From: Malus domestica
Lineage: Eukaryota > Streptophyta > Magnoliopsida > Rosales > Rosaceae
Assembly: GCF_042453785.1 (NCBI RefSeq)
Contig: NC_091666.1
Location: forward strand, 18,806,501 to 18,870,500
Length of the DNA stretch: 64,000 nt
Direction: 5' to 3'
A program made the position numbers and the translations under genes. Position 1 is the stretch's first letter, and every line of letters starts with the position of its first letter. A model generated the notes under the pieces. It saw only the letters and a list, made by a program, of their open reading frames with translations. It searched no databases and had not been told where the DNA came from. Positions 1-11,280 of this stretch are shown here, in pieces.

Positions 1-657
1 GGGTGAAAATGACAAAATTACCCTTGAGGCACATCGAAATTCCTACGCGGGAGCAGTGGACAATCATCCCTCAATCAAGTCAAAAGTGCCCAAAAAAGGT
101 AACAAGTTCAAAAACCATCTCATCAAATCCCTCTTACAAGGTAATAACTCCCAAAACCTATTTCATTCCATATATTTTTTTACCTCCTTTTCTCTCTTTT
201 AGCTAATCAATTAGCTATCATTCCATAACTTACAAAATATTCCACATAAATTACATAACCTCCAAAATATTCATTCCAAAAATGTGTTAATTGGCTAATT
301 AATGGATTAATTACCTAATTAATCCATTAATTGCCAAATAACTCACACATTAAACCACAAAATGCACACAAAAAACATCCCAAAGGTCAGCCACCTTTTC
401 TCCAAACGGGACCAGCCATGCCCTATAAATACTACCCATTTTTCTCTAAAAACCTAGGTCCCACTCTTGCAAAACTCCAAAAACTCTCTAAACACTTTTC
501 TCTCTAAATTCTAACTTTAGCATCAGAGGTTCTTCGGCTAAAGCCCCCCCCCCAATTCATTGTGGGCGCGTAAGGCTTTTGGCCTTAACCAAAGGTGTTA
601 ATTATTTTGTAGGTGCAATTTTGTCCAAGATCAAGGAGGAAGAAATTTGCATCCACA
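1..657 (+). repeat. 5' LTR of Tat-type copy 1 (truncated by window)
   Basis: The sequence aligns along its length with 10386-11160 and 63425-63975, and in reverse with 57966-59643. It has a TATA-like CTATAAATAC near 424 and ends in ATCCACA at 657. The segment starting TTGGTGTTTTCATT at about 660 is the likely primer-binding site; the third copy has ATGGTGCTTTCATT in the same place. About 60 bp of the LTR start is missing, judging from the other copies. Confidence 0.85.
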
Positions 658-818
658 AATTGGTGTTTTCATTCAGAGAAAAGTCACACACTCGTAGAAG
701 ACTCCCGTATCAAAAGGTTTTTCTATTTTCTTGTCCATTTGTAGATTTTTCGTACGTTCTTATTATTAGAATTTTTTATTTGCAAAGATTCTTTGATAAA
801 ACGTAAAAGAGAAATACA

Positions 819-2795
819 ATGGCTAGAAATTTAGAAAATTTCACAAGTGAAAATTCCAATATTCAAGAAATGGGACCAAGGCGATCCACGAGGCTAAATG
901 AGATCATTGGAGCGGCACCCTCGTTACGGGGCTCCGTCGTGGCAACCATCGCGGTGGCCACCACGGTCACCATTACTCGCGGCAAGGTCCATGGCACTGC
1001 TACCACAGCCCGAGCAGTGTCATCCAAGCTTGCACGGGCCCAAGCCCAAGCCGTGACATCCAAGGCCCATGGCACCAAAGCCACGACCCAAGCCTCGCAT
1101 TCGCATGCATCACGCACCGAGCAGCCCACTCTCATGGCCTAGCCTGCTCCAGCCGAGCAGCCCACTCCCGTGGCCCAGCTCCCACCGAGCAGTCCACTCT
1201 CGTGGCCCAGCCTGCTCCAACCGAGCAGCCCACTCCCATGGCCTAGCCTACTTCAGCCGAACATCCTACTCTAGTGGCCCAGCCTACTCCCGTCAGGCAG
1301 CCCACTCTCGTGGCCCAACCTGTTTCTGCGGTCCAGTCTGCTCCCGTGGCCTTCCAAGTAGCCCGAACGATCCAAGATTAGTTCAACCGTCCTGGGTCCA
1401 AATTTTTAGACCGACGATCGAACTGAGAACATTTTCACCACATTTTTCTTCGGATTTGACATTTCCCAACTCAAATCTCATGCCCAAAGTCTACCACACT
1501 TCCACTACTCAATGAGACGCATTCCTTCCAAGCTATTCCAACCCAAATGAAGAACAACACTTGTCTCGACAAGTCATAAAGTTGACGAGCGTCATCGCAC
1601 AGCAGACAACCATGGTGAACCAGCTCTTGCAGCACACCGAGATGCAAGGTGCCCCAGACAAGGTGTCCCGAAGTAGGATAAAGGCAAACAAAAAACCTCT
1701 CTACAAGTAGCCACTTGACCAGCCACGAACCGAGCATTCGGGCAATGTACACTCCCAATTAGGCCCCCGAGATAGCGTATACTCCCGTTTTAGCTCGTAA
1801 AGGAGTTTGCACTCTCGACTAGGTCCACAGATGAGCGTACATTCATGGTTGAGGTCACACTCCAATAATCAACATGAGCAATATTCCAGGTGAAGTGTTT
1901 ATTCACGGCTAAGCCTACAAGGAACATCTTCCACCCCACATCGAAATAGGCAGCACAATAGACGGAAAGAAGCAGTCACTCAATCTGGGTCAAGTTCAAT
2001 CAGCAGCATGCGAAGAACTTGCTCGCCTGCTAGGGACGCACCACACGCACTGCATCTGCAGCGTAAACGAGCCAAACACATGGAAGAGCAGCCCAGACTA
2101 GCAAGCCACGATTGGGGGCAATCGAAAGCTTCGCTACCCCAACAAAGATAAATTTAGGAAGAAGTAGAGTGATTATTGACCAAGCGATTGGGCAATTTCT
2201 AACGCAACGTGGTCACCGACGAGGTACTACGACGGAACATAACCAACATAAGTAGGGCACCCTTCACGGGACGAGATCGAGTAGGCAGAGCCTCCACGCG
2301 AGTTCAGCATGCAACATTTCACATCTTTCAAAAGGGATGAAGACCCGAATAAACACTTAAAGCATTATCGAAGCGCAATGATCCTCTATCAAAACAACGA
2401 CAATCTTATATGCAAGATATTCACCACCACTCTACAAGGCGAGGTGCAAGATTAGTTCTACACCCTGCCGCCACAATCTATATGAAGCTTCAACGAACTT
2501 TCTTTGGTTTTCACCAAAGAATATTCATCTTACCACATGATAAAAAAGAAGTCTGACCATTTGTTCAACTTCAAGAAGAACACAAAGGAGTCGCTTTGCG
2601 ACTATGTGAAGAGGTTCAAAGTAGATAAGGCAAGGATAGTCAGATGCAACAACTCGATAGCTAGAGCAGCCTTCCAAAAAAGACTTCCAGCAAACCACCA
2701 GCTATTCAAAAAATTGATCATGAAAAAAGATCTAACTCTGGCAGACTCTTTCGCTCTGGCAGAGAAGCATGCACTTTGGGACGAGGCTCGCTAAT
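819..2795 (+). pseudogene. Tat-type gag remnant
   Basis: The frame opens at 819 with MARNLENF and PRRSTRLNEI, as Tat gag proteins typically do, then breaks repeatedly. From about 2340 to 2795, spread over frames, it shows the retrotransposon gag domain (TTTLQGEVQD, then FNELSLVFTKEYSSYHMIKK, then SLCDYVKRFK, ending ADSFALAEKHALWDEAR). Stops and frameshifts make it non-functional. A run of repeats of about 36 bp at 1117-1320 sits in its N-terminal part. Confidence 0.7.
1117..1320 (+). repeat. Minisatellite of about 36 bp inside gag remnant
   Basis: Five to six degenerate units contain GAGCAGCCCACTC followed by GTGGCCCAGCCT and CTCC. They encode Ser/Pro/His-rich peptide in one frame. The array lies in the N-terminal part of the gag remnant; I do not see it in the other LTR copies of this window, which lack gag. 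Confidence 0.7.
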
Positions 2796-3480
2796 GCACA
2801 TTCAAGGACTTGAAAAGGTACCTGGCATCACTTCCCTAATATCCAAACCGAAAGTAACAGATGACTTATTCACATGTTTGACGGTATCTAAAGCAGCAAT
2901 AAGGTCTACCATTATGCAAGAAGAGTTGGGGGCCCGACTACCTGTTTTCCACAATTCAAAAGCTCCCCTAAATGATATCATAAATTCAAAAGCTAACTTT
3001 GGCGATAGTTGTTGCAACCCGAAAGCTCAAATTTTACCTTCAAACACACGTAGTCATCCTCATGACACACTATTCCACCCAATTGAAACACATGACGATA
3101 AAGACGTAGACCTTGGCGGATGCAAAGTTTTCTGACGAACGCAACAACTCAGCCCAAAAGACACACCAAAGGCAAACAAACACTGGAATGACACATTCGA
3201 AAGCAAGTTTTGTCCTCGTTGCCCTAAAAGATTCTACATTTGAGCAACATGTACCCGCAGTTGAGCACCACATCTTACTGCATGTCACACGGCTCTGGCC
3301 AACCCTTGCTTCATAATTTAGCTTGAGAATGGTCCAATACCAGCAGTTGAGTGTTTCCTGCTATGTGTAACATGGTCCCAGCTCCACGACTCCCTACAGT
3401 GTATTCACGACGCAACAGAACGGTTCAACGATGCCTTGAAATTAGTTGAGCACGCCTTAAGCTGCTCATGCTCCACCTGA

Positions 3481-5160
3481 TGGAGGTTTCTGGCATTTGT
3501 ATGTCGACGGCGCATCCAACTACAAAGGTAAAGAATGCGTAGTCCTTGTCACCCCAGACAATTTGATACCCTAACAGACGATCATTCTAGTCTTCAAAGC
3601 ATCCAACAATGAAGCAGAGTACGAGACCCTACTAACAGGCCTCCAAATAGCAAAAAACTTAGAGGTGAAAAAGCTCGCAATTCATTCTGATTCCCAGCTA
3701 ATTTCTAGCCAAACTACTTGAGACGTTTTAGACTTACACCCTCACTCAAGTTCCACAAGTAGACAACGTTTATGTAGACGCATTAGACGGCCTAGGCTCC
3801 ACCCCCGACCACCAACTCAAACGCTCTATTCCGGTGGAGTATCTAGACGAGCCAAGCATAGAGGTGGAGCCAGCAGCCAAAGTGTCACAGGTTAGTATAA
3901 CTCCAAACTGGCAAAGTTCTATTATAGATTACCTAGTCAATAGCACATTTCCCATGGAAAGGTTGGAGTTTAGAAAGCTCCAAATAAAGGCAGCACGCTA
4001 CTACATGTGGAACAACATTCTTAACCAAAGATCCTACATTATACCACATCTCCACTACCTAGCGCCTCCTGATGAACTAAAGGTTCTAAGTTCAATCCAC
4101 AAAGACGTTTGTGGAAATCATTCCGGAGGCCGATCCTTAGCATAAAAGGCTCTTAATGCAGGCTACTACTACCATGCACCAAGATGCTAAGGAATTAGTA
4201 CAAAAGTGCGACCACTGCCAATGCTACAAACTGGTACCAACACCACCTGCTAGCGAGCTATACCCGTAGACGAGTCCTTGGCCGTTCATACAGTGGGCAA
4301 TAGACCTGGTAAGAACTATGCAGCCTGCTATTGGGGGCAGAGGCATGATGATCGTGGCAACCGACTACTTCACCAAATGGATAAAAACAGAGCCCATGAC
4401 AACCACGACTTAGATGGACATAGAGTGCTTCATATGGAAGAACATCATTTGCCGATTTGGCATCCCATAGTCCATCGTCACCGACAACGGCTCGCAGTTT
4501 GTGGGTAAAGATTTGGTGAAGTTCTTCCAAAAGTATGGCATCAAGCAGCACATGTCTAAACCAAGATATCCTCAAGGCAATAGGCGGGCCGAAGCATCCA
4601 ACAAGATGATCCTCGACTGCCTCAAGAAATCCCTCACCAACAAGAAGGGAAAATGGCCAGACGAACTCCCCGGATGTCTATGGGCAGATCGCACCACCAA
4701 AAGACGAGCAACTGGTAAGATTCATTTCTTTTTGGCATTTGGCTCAGAAGCAATCATTCATCCCAATGTCATCAAGCCAAGTATCCTCGTTCTACTACTA
4801 AGCATTGAGCAAAACAGTAAGGAGATGGCCATAAGCTTAGATTTAGCATAGTAGAAGCCCGAGCAGACCATCACCCGCATCGCAGCCGACCAACAGCAGC
4901 TCATCTCTAGCTACAACAAAAGGGCCAAGATCCGCCAGTTCCAACCCGAAGAGCTAGTTCGAAAAAAAGCCTTCATCACTACCCGCAGAGAAGGTTCTAA
5001 AAAGTTGGATCCTATATGGTTCGTACAAGATCAACAGAGTAGGCGGCAAGAGTAATTACACCCTCGCCACCAAGAAATGACAAAAATATGATAAAATAGT
5101 GGAGTGCCTACAAACTGAGGAAGTACCATGTGTGACCTCCTGCTACATCAAAGCCTGAAA
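3481..5160 (+). pseudogene. Tat-type pol remnant: RNase H and integrase
   Basis: An RNase H domain starts near 3487 (FWHLYVDGASN, then ASNNEAEYETLLTGLQIAKN, then HSDSQLI) with an in-frame stop. Integrase follows from about 4140: a zinc-finger-like CDHCQCYK, the core WAIDLV with VATDYFTKWIK, SIVTDNGSQFVG, then YPQGNRRAEASNK. The acidic core residues are visible (D of VATDYF, D of VTDNGSQF, E of RRAEASN), but stop codons and frameshifts interrupt the frame. Coding similarity fades out near 5160. Confidence 0.75.
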
Positions 5161-6200
5161 ACTCAAGCAGCTTGACGGGCACCACCTTACAAGCCAAGGA
5201 CTATCCAGTTATTATGCAATTCCTACCTTATAGCTAAGTTCTCGTTCGTTTCACTCGTTTTTCAATGAGGAAGTCAGAAGTAATCACAACTTAGCTCGGC
5301 TGCGTACGTACAACAATTGTCACTCATGCACTTCAAAGATGACCGCACCCTTCTTAAGGACTCATCTCAGAAATTGCGCCCTCCGATGGACTAACCATGC
5401 TCTCCAGTGCGAAAGGGTAAACTAATTCCCTAACACCCACATGGGTCAGCTCTCTAAGACGAGAGGATAAACTCTATACTTTGAATATCCAGACGTTAAT
5501 GAGCCTGGCTGCCCTAGTATAACTAGATGCATAATGGCTTGCGCCGGGATTCCTAGAAGTAACCATAATGGTCTTTGTCAAGGCTTAGCTAACTGAAGGA
5601 TTTTGGGTCTCTTGGCCTAATCCGTAGGGAACTGGGCCCTAGAGACAGAGGGGGTACATTACACAGTACGCCCTACAGACGGCTGCCCTGGAACCCTAAA
5701 GCTACTACCGAGTGCACTAAGGTAGCCTAAGGTTTCCGGAAGACTGCCTACAGCTTGCCCTTCAAGCAGTAAAACCACGCTAGATTTATACAACCGCACA
5801 TTTTTGTGAAAGGTTAAACAAGCTAGCGTGCATTTACGAAGCTTTATCCACTGCCGACATGCTACGTAGTCGATAAGCTTCACCTCTGCCAAGCGCAGAA
5901 CAACCTACACCAAGTCCTAAAATGTTGTGATACTTGCTACGTAACCTACATAATTGGAGAAAGCCAAGGTTAACAGCCTAGTGGTTACACGGACTTGTCT
6001 AGTTCTGTAAGTAAGGCATCTAGCTGCCAACCCTATGGCTAACAACTTTGCAAAGTTCTACACCAATACCTACGGCTGTATAGGCTACGCGGGCTTGTCT
6101 GCTTATAGAAAAGTAGCATGTCTGCCACTGGTCTATCAAGTTTAAAGGTTAGGGCATGAGCAAAAGAAGTAAAGATGAAGAAAAGCAAAGGAAACATGTT
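5161..6200. other. Non-coding spacer of Tat copy 1
   Basis: I see no gene here. The part at about 5930-6130 (cytosine/thymine-rich, with CTGTAAGTAAGGCATCTAG) matches the reverse complement of about 63000-63360. It is therefore the spacer between pol and the antisense ORF, shared with copy 2. Confidence 0.6.
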
Positions 6201-6223
6201 TATAAAGAACTAGCAAAGGCCGA

Positions 6224-7735
6224 ATGAGTTCAAGCAAAACAAGAGCTACAAGGAAAAACAAAGAAAATCCTAAAAGCTACCTAGAATACTACACTTTAGC
6301 AGCTTGGACATCCCACGACTACTCAGTTGCCACACCTTTAGCAGCCACGATGCTCTTAGCAATGGCATCATCCAGCGCTTCACCCCTAGCTGCCCCAGCC
6401 TGGGCACCAACTTTTCCAACTACTTCACCAATGGAAGCCTTAAAAGTAAAAGCAAACAAGTCTTCCAGAGAAATAGCAAATGTCTTGAAACCTCGAGTCG
6501 ATCCTTCTCACCCTTCAGCTACTCATCCTCCTCGAGCAGACCAACATGGACGCGTTGCAACTCATCCACTTCTTTCTTCAGACTTTCGTTGATCTTCAAT
6601 ACACCTTGAAGTTCTAACATTTGAGCTTCAAGCCTATCAACGATTCTCTTGAAGTGGATCACTTGATTATAAGAAGCAATCAACTCTTCATCCTTTGCAT
6701 AAACAGCGAAACGAAGCTCAGAAACTGCAAGCTCAAGATCTTGAATCTAAGGTATGTAACATCCAATCTTCTTATCTGCACTTTCATACTTAACTTGGAT
6801 TGCGTCAAACTTAGTCTTCAAGTCAACAATATCTTAGTGAGCGGTCTCAAGCTGGAGAGAAGTGGGGGTAGAAATATTAGACCTTTCAAAGCAACGAGCT
6901 CAGAATCCAACCTCTTGATCTCCTCGGTCGAGGAATAAGCTTCAGCTGCCATAGTCTTCACCACCTCTTTGACAACCTTGCTATATATGCATCATGGCAA
7001 GCAAAGCAGTCGTTCTATATTGGGTCGTAAGCTTCGCAAAGGAACTTAGGCAAACAAACATTTCTAAACACCATCAACAAACTTGGCACAAGCATCCATG
7101 TCTTTAAGCAGATCTGGTGTCAAAAGCACACATATCTCAATAGCCTCCACAGAAGCAGGCTTAGTGGATTTCTCACAGCTACCCACGCGAGCAGTCTCCT
7201 TCTTCCTGGCAGGCAAATCAGTCTCAACAGCAGAGGGAGTGGGCCTTAGCACCACTTTAGCAGCAGAATCCACCTTATCACTCTTCATAATAGCAAGCTT
7301 TTCCGAAGAAGAACCGAACTTGACTCCCAACGAATGTCTTGGCACAGACTTCCGTACTGAAGGCATGACAAGACCTCTATACTGAGTAATGTTATCAACA
7401 ATCGTACATGCCATTGTCGACATGGTAGGCGCCACATGCTCAGATCTAGCAGCCCCTCATTTGTCTTCTCATTGGAAGAAGTCATGTCAATCACAGGATT
7501 CTCAGCAGCATGCGGACCCTCATAAGCTGCGGAGGAAGTCTTCAGTTTTCTCAATCGGCATCTCTAGAGCAGGCGGGGAATATCTCTTCTTTCCACCTTC
7601 ATTCGTAATAGGCTCCACAACAGCATTCAGACGAGCCAATGCATCTGCCTCAATCTTTTTTACCTTCTCTCTCTCTAGAGCAGCCCACCTTTCTCTCGAT
7701 GAAGAGAACTAAGTAGTCAACGCCATTCACGGTAC
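6224..7735 (-). pseudogene. Antisense ORF of Tat copy 1 (coiled-coil protein), decayed
   Basis: Read on the minus strand this contains TIVDNITQYRGL, VVLRPTPSAVETDLPARKKE and CVLLTPDLLKDMDACAKFVD, followed toward 6224 by coiled-coil sequence including INESLKKEVDELQ. It is homologous to the plus-strand ORF of copy 2 (TIVDKIVQWRNS, VVPRPTPSAKKEAPV, KPDLVEDGKACAKFVD, NENLKKELDELQ). The N-terminal conserved domain still present in copy 2 at 60565-61400 is not visible here. Its cellular role is unknown. Confidence 0.7.
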
Positions 7736-8216
7736 TCAATAGATGAGCTCAACCCATATTGGCTTTTCCCTCATTTTTTTCTCTCAGACCAGTAGGCAGG
7801 AGGCTTGCATGCCTAGTATTCTAGCATCCCATGAGGCCCGCGACCTTTTCATTTCTCTCAATCGCCGACCTAGCCCGTGTCAGGACCAAAAGCCCAAAGG
7901 ACAAGAACCATGCGACCGCCTAACACTGTGCCCCAACACCTCAATCTGCGGCCCTAGCCACGCAAGCTACCCCTGGCACTAGCCAAGCCAAGTGGCCCAA
8001 AAAGTGATCCTTGCCACAACACCTCTTTGGCCCATGTCGAGCCGACTCCTGGCCCCTACCAGCCAATGTGCCACACCACCCCAACGGCTGCCCCGCGACA
8101 GCACTATCCAAAAAGAAGACAAGGAAAATTAAATTTTTCTTACTTCAGTGCGGCGCAAAGAAGACGAAGAAAGCAACGAAAGATGGTCATTTTCAAGGGC
8201 AAGATGTAGAAGATTG

Positions 8217-10082
8217 TGTTGGAAGTATGCCCACAAAGCCACTCATTTGATGTAATAGCTTTTTGGAATACTTAATGTATTAAACTTTTATATGTTTAAT
8301 GAAGGGCAAAGCTTATTGTTAATCACTATTTATTGTATCATGTGTTTAAGCAATAAAGGAATCCTAGGGATGTATTTGATCTAAGAGACAAGTGATCTAA
8401 GTGAGTTAGATTATCGAGACCATTCTCTTATGTTCATTCCTAAAACGTTCCTAGCCATAGGATTGCCAATTGGGCATTGACAATCCGCTAAGGTTAGTAT
8501 GTGTTATGTTGACTCAAGCGTGAGTATGACTAGTCTCAAGTCATTTGGTGTTGGACACTAAGACAAACACATAGGTGCTCGAAAGAGTAATCGAGTACAT
8601 TGAACAACGATCAAAAAAGAGTTCGAACATACATGTCATGTAAGAACTCGAAAGTTGCAATATGCAAAGTAGTCCTTTGACCTGAGGCATCATAGATGTC
8701 TAATGGTTAGGTCCTTGATCTTTGATCATGTCAACGGCATTCCATCGGAGTGTCCACGGCATTGTTGGGGTCAAGCTATCTAGTCGTGTAGGCATATGAA
8801 TGCACAACAAGGGATCTCTAACCTTCCATGGTGGAAGGAGAATACTCTAAGATATGATTCTAAAGTCTTTGGCCAAAGCATATGAATATGACTTAGGAAG
8901 AATGTTCCAAATCATATTCAAGGGAATCATATAGATAAGTATCACATTGGATAGTAGACATGAAACAAACTATCACTTAAACAATGTGATTAAGAGTATT
9001 GTATTAGAGAATGACCGTATTGCATTGTAGTTGTAACTGGATAGGTTCTCCAACCACTTCTACTTAGCTTGGGTAACCATGACATACTGCTAGGTGTCAC
9101 TCATGGTTTGTGGAAGCCCTAAATGATTAGCAAACACTAATCATTAAGGGAGAATTGAAATGTGGTTTCAATTCACAATCGATCGTTAAGAGTAACAATC
9201 GCCCACTACCTCGCTAATTGGAACCTAATGGATCGTACACCGAGTAAGGGCGATAGTGAAGAAATTAAATGAAATGGATATGCAATTAAATGGTTTAATT
9301 GAAGAATGGTCAAGATTAATTAATTAGTTAATTAATTTTACGAAAGGTTCGTATTGGGCTTTTAAGTTGGTTTTGGGCTTCGGGGCTCAAAAGCGTTTTG
9401 GTCCACAAGGCCCATTATGTTTAAGTTGTATGACAACTAAAACAAAATGGGCAATTAGCCCAATAACAAAGGTAAGGCCGGCCATAAGGGTGAGGGTAGC
9501 AAACTTGGATTAATTACAAGTTTGCCACTCACTTGAAATGAAGTATAAAATCAACTTTATAGCTTTATTTCTCATAAGGGTTTTCTTTGAGGCAAAGAGG
9601 TGAAACATTTTCTCTCTTTCTCTCTACAAAGAGGCCGGCCACTTAGGGAGATTAATCTAGCAATCTCTTCTTCCCTAAGTCATCCATTTCATCTTCACAC
9701 TTAACCCTTGGTGTGGAGACTTAGAGACACCAAACTTTTGGTGTTTTGGAGATCCTTTCCTTACATCCACAAAGTCCAAAGGAGCACAAAAGGAGAAGGA
9801 AATCACAAGCAATATCCTAGGAGCTAGGAGATGACTTGAAGGCCCTCCACTTGGGTGAATCTCTTGTGTAAACAAGGATGAGCTTCAAGGGTAAAGAAAC
9901 TCTAAATCTTTAATTCTCTTTAATGTTGTTAAAGAGTCTTTTGGTTCACCATATACTAGGCTTTGAAAGTCATGGGTTTTATGAATTGTTTTTTAATGCA
10001 TGCCTACTTTAAAGTGTTAATAGTTTGCATATGTATTCAAATGTTCTTACTTGTTCTTAGCTAGGACAAAATTTTTCCTTCA
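8217..10082 (+). mobile_element. Solo LTR (1866 bp) inserted in Tat copy 1
   Basis: It begins TGTTGGAAGTATGCCC and ends TTTTTCCTTCA, the TG...CA ends of an LTR, and is flanked by the 5-bp duplication GATTG at 8212-8216 and 10083-10087. No internal domain follows, so it is a solo LTR left by recombination. A TATA-like AAGTATAAAATC lies near 9541, with a CT-rich tract after it. Copy 2 has the uninterrupted sequence (AGATTGCTA on the minus strand near 59910), which confirms the insertion. The long LTR and its ends suggest Ty1/copia, but no coding region is present to prove it. Confidence 0.85.
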
Positions 10083-10354
10083 GATTGCTAGAGAAGGGGA
10101 AACAAATATCCTCTAAGCTCTCTCTCTCTTGTAAGGTAGAATAAATTGCTCTCCAAAGTTGATTTAATAACCCACTTAAGGTGGACTTAAATAGGCTTTG
10201 AGAGAAATTTATTTCTCTTTCCTAGAAGGATCTAATTTCCAATTAAAGAGGGAATCAACATCAAAATAGGAAACAATCTTATGCTTCCTCAAGCAAGAAG
10301 ATCTCTACATCTGTTACCCTTTCTTGCGAGCAGCTCAAAAGGTGTGGGAGCATT

Positions 10355-11160
10355 TGTGGAGCCAAAAATAATCACAAGATGACACGTGGATTTTTTTGTG
10401 AAAATGACAAAATTACCCTTGAGGCACATCGGATTTCCTACGCAGTGGACAATCATCCCTCAATCAAGTCAAAAGTGCCCAAAAAAGGTAACAAATTCAA
10501 AAACCATCTCATCAAATCCCTCTTACAAGGTAACTCCCAAAACCAATTTCATTCCATATATTTTTAGGAAAACTAATAAAAATAGCTTGAAAACTTTGAG
10601 TTTTAATGATAAGGACAAAATAAAGGGTAAAGTGAATAGTACCAGGTTTGACTTTTTAGTGTAAAAATATGGTTTTTCGTTAAAGTGAACAGTACCGTGG
10701 GATTTTCGTTAAAACTCCCTATATTTTTTACCTCTTTTTCCCTCTTTTAGCTAATCAATCAGCTATCATTCCATAACTTACAAAATATTCCACATAAATT
10801 ACATGGCCTCCAAAATATTCATTCCAAAAATGTGTTATTGGCTAATTAGTGGATTAAAACCACAAAATGCACACAAAAAGCATCCCAAAGGCCGGCCACC
10901 TTTTCTCCAAAGGGGACCAGCCTTGCCCTATAAATACTATCCATTTTTCTCTAAAAACCTAGGTCCACACTCTTGCAAAACTCCAAAAACTCTCTAAACA
11001 CTTTTCTCTCTAAATTCTAACTTTGGCATCAAAGGTTCTTCGGCCAAAGTCCCCCCCATTCATTGTGGGCGCGTAAGGCTTTTGGCCTTAATCAAAGGTG
11101 TTAATTGTTTTGTAGGTGCAATTTTGTCCAAGATCAAGGAGGAAGAAATTTGCATCCACA
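10355..11160 (+). repeat. 3' LTR of Tat copy 1
   Basis: It starts TGTGGAGCCAAAAATAATC, preceded by the purine-rich AAAAGGTGTGGGAGC that could serve as the polypurine tract, and ends TTTGCATCCACA. A 153-bp MITE at 10567-10719 lengthens it relative to the other LTRs. It also has an internal deletion near 10850 compared with the 5' LTR. Confidence 0.85.
10567..10719 (-). mobile_element. 153-bp MITE within the 3' LTR
   Basis: The element runs from GGAAAACTAATAAAA to TTCGTTAAAACTCCC and is flanked by TATATTTTTA and TATATTTTTTA. The 5' LTR at 160-180 has the corresponding empty site, so the boundaries are direct. A second copy lies at 24477-24628. The roughly 10-bp duplication and short imperfect inverted ends suggest a Mutator-type MITE. 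The strand given is arbitrary. Confidence 0.8.
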
Positions 11161-11280
11161 TCGCAGATGAGATTTATCTAAGTATATATTCTTACATAAC
11201 TTTTTATTTTATTTTTAATTACTATTTATGGTTTAAATCCCAATTGACTAACTTTGTATTCTTTTTTCTTTTGTAGGCTT

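Larger units (their letters stand above)
1..11160 (+). mobile_element. Tat-type Ty3/gypsy LTR retrotransposon, degenerate (copy 1)
   Basis: An LTR at 1-657 (cut by the window edge) and a matching LTR at about 10355-11160 flank decayed gag, RNase H and integrase coding remains on the plus strand, plus an ORF on the minus strand between integrase and the 3' LTR. That order, and the RNase H reading YVDGASN...ASNNEAEYE, fit the Tat (Ogre/Retand/Grande) group of plant gypsy elements, some of which are known to carry an extra antisense ORF. No reverse transcriptase or protease is recognisable in the 0.7 kb between gag and RNase H, so the copy looks internally deleted. Later insertions are a solo LTR at 8217-10082 and a MITE inside the 3' LTR. 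The left target duplication lies outside the window. Confidence 0.85.
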
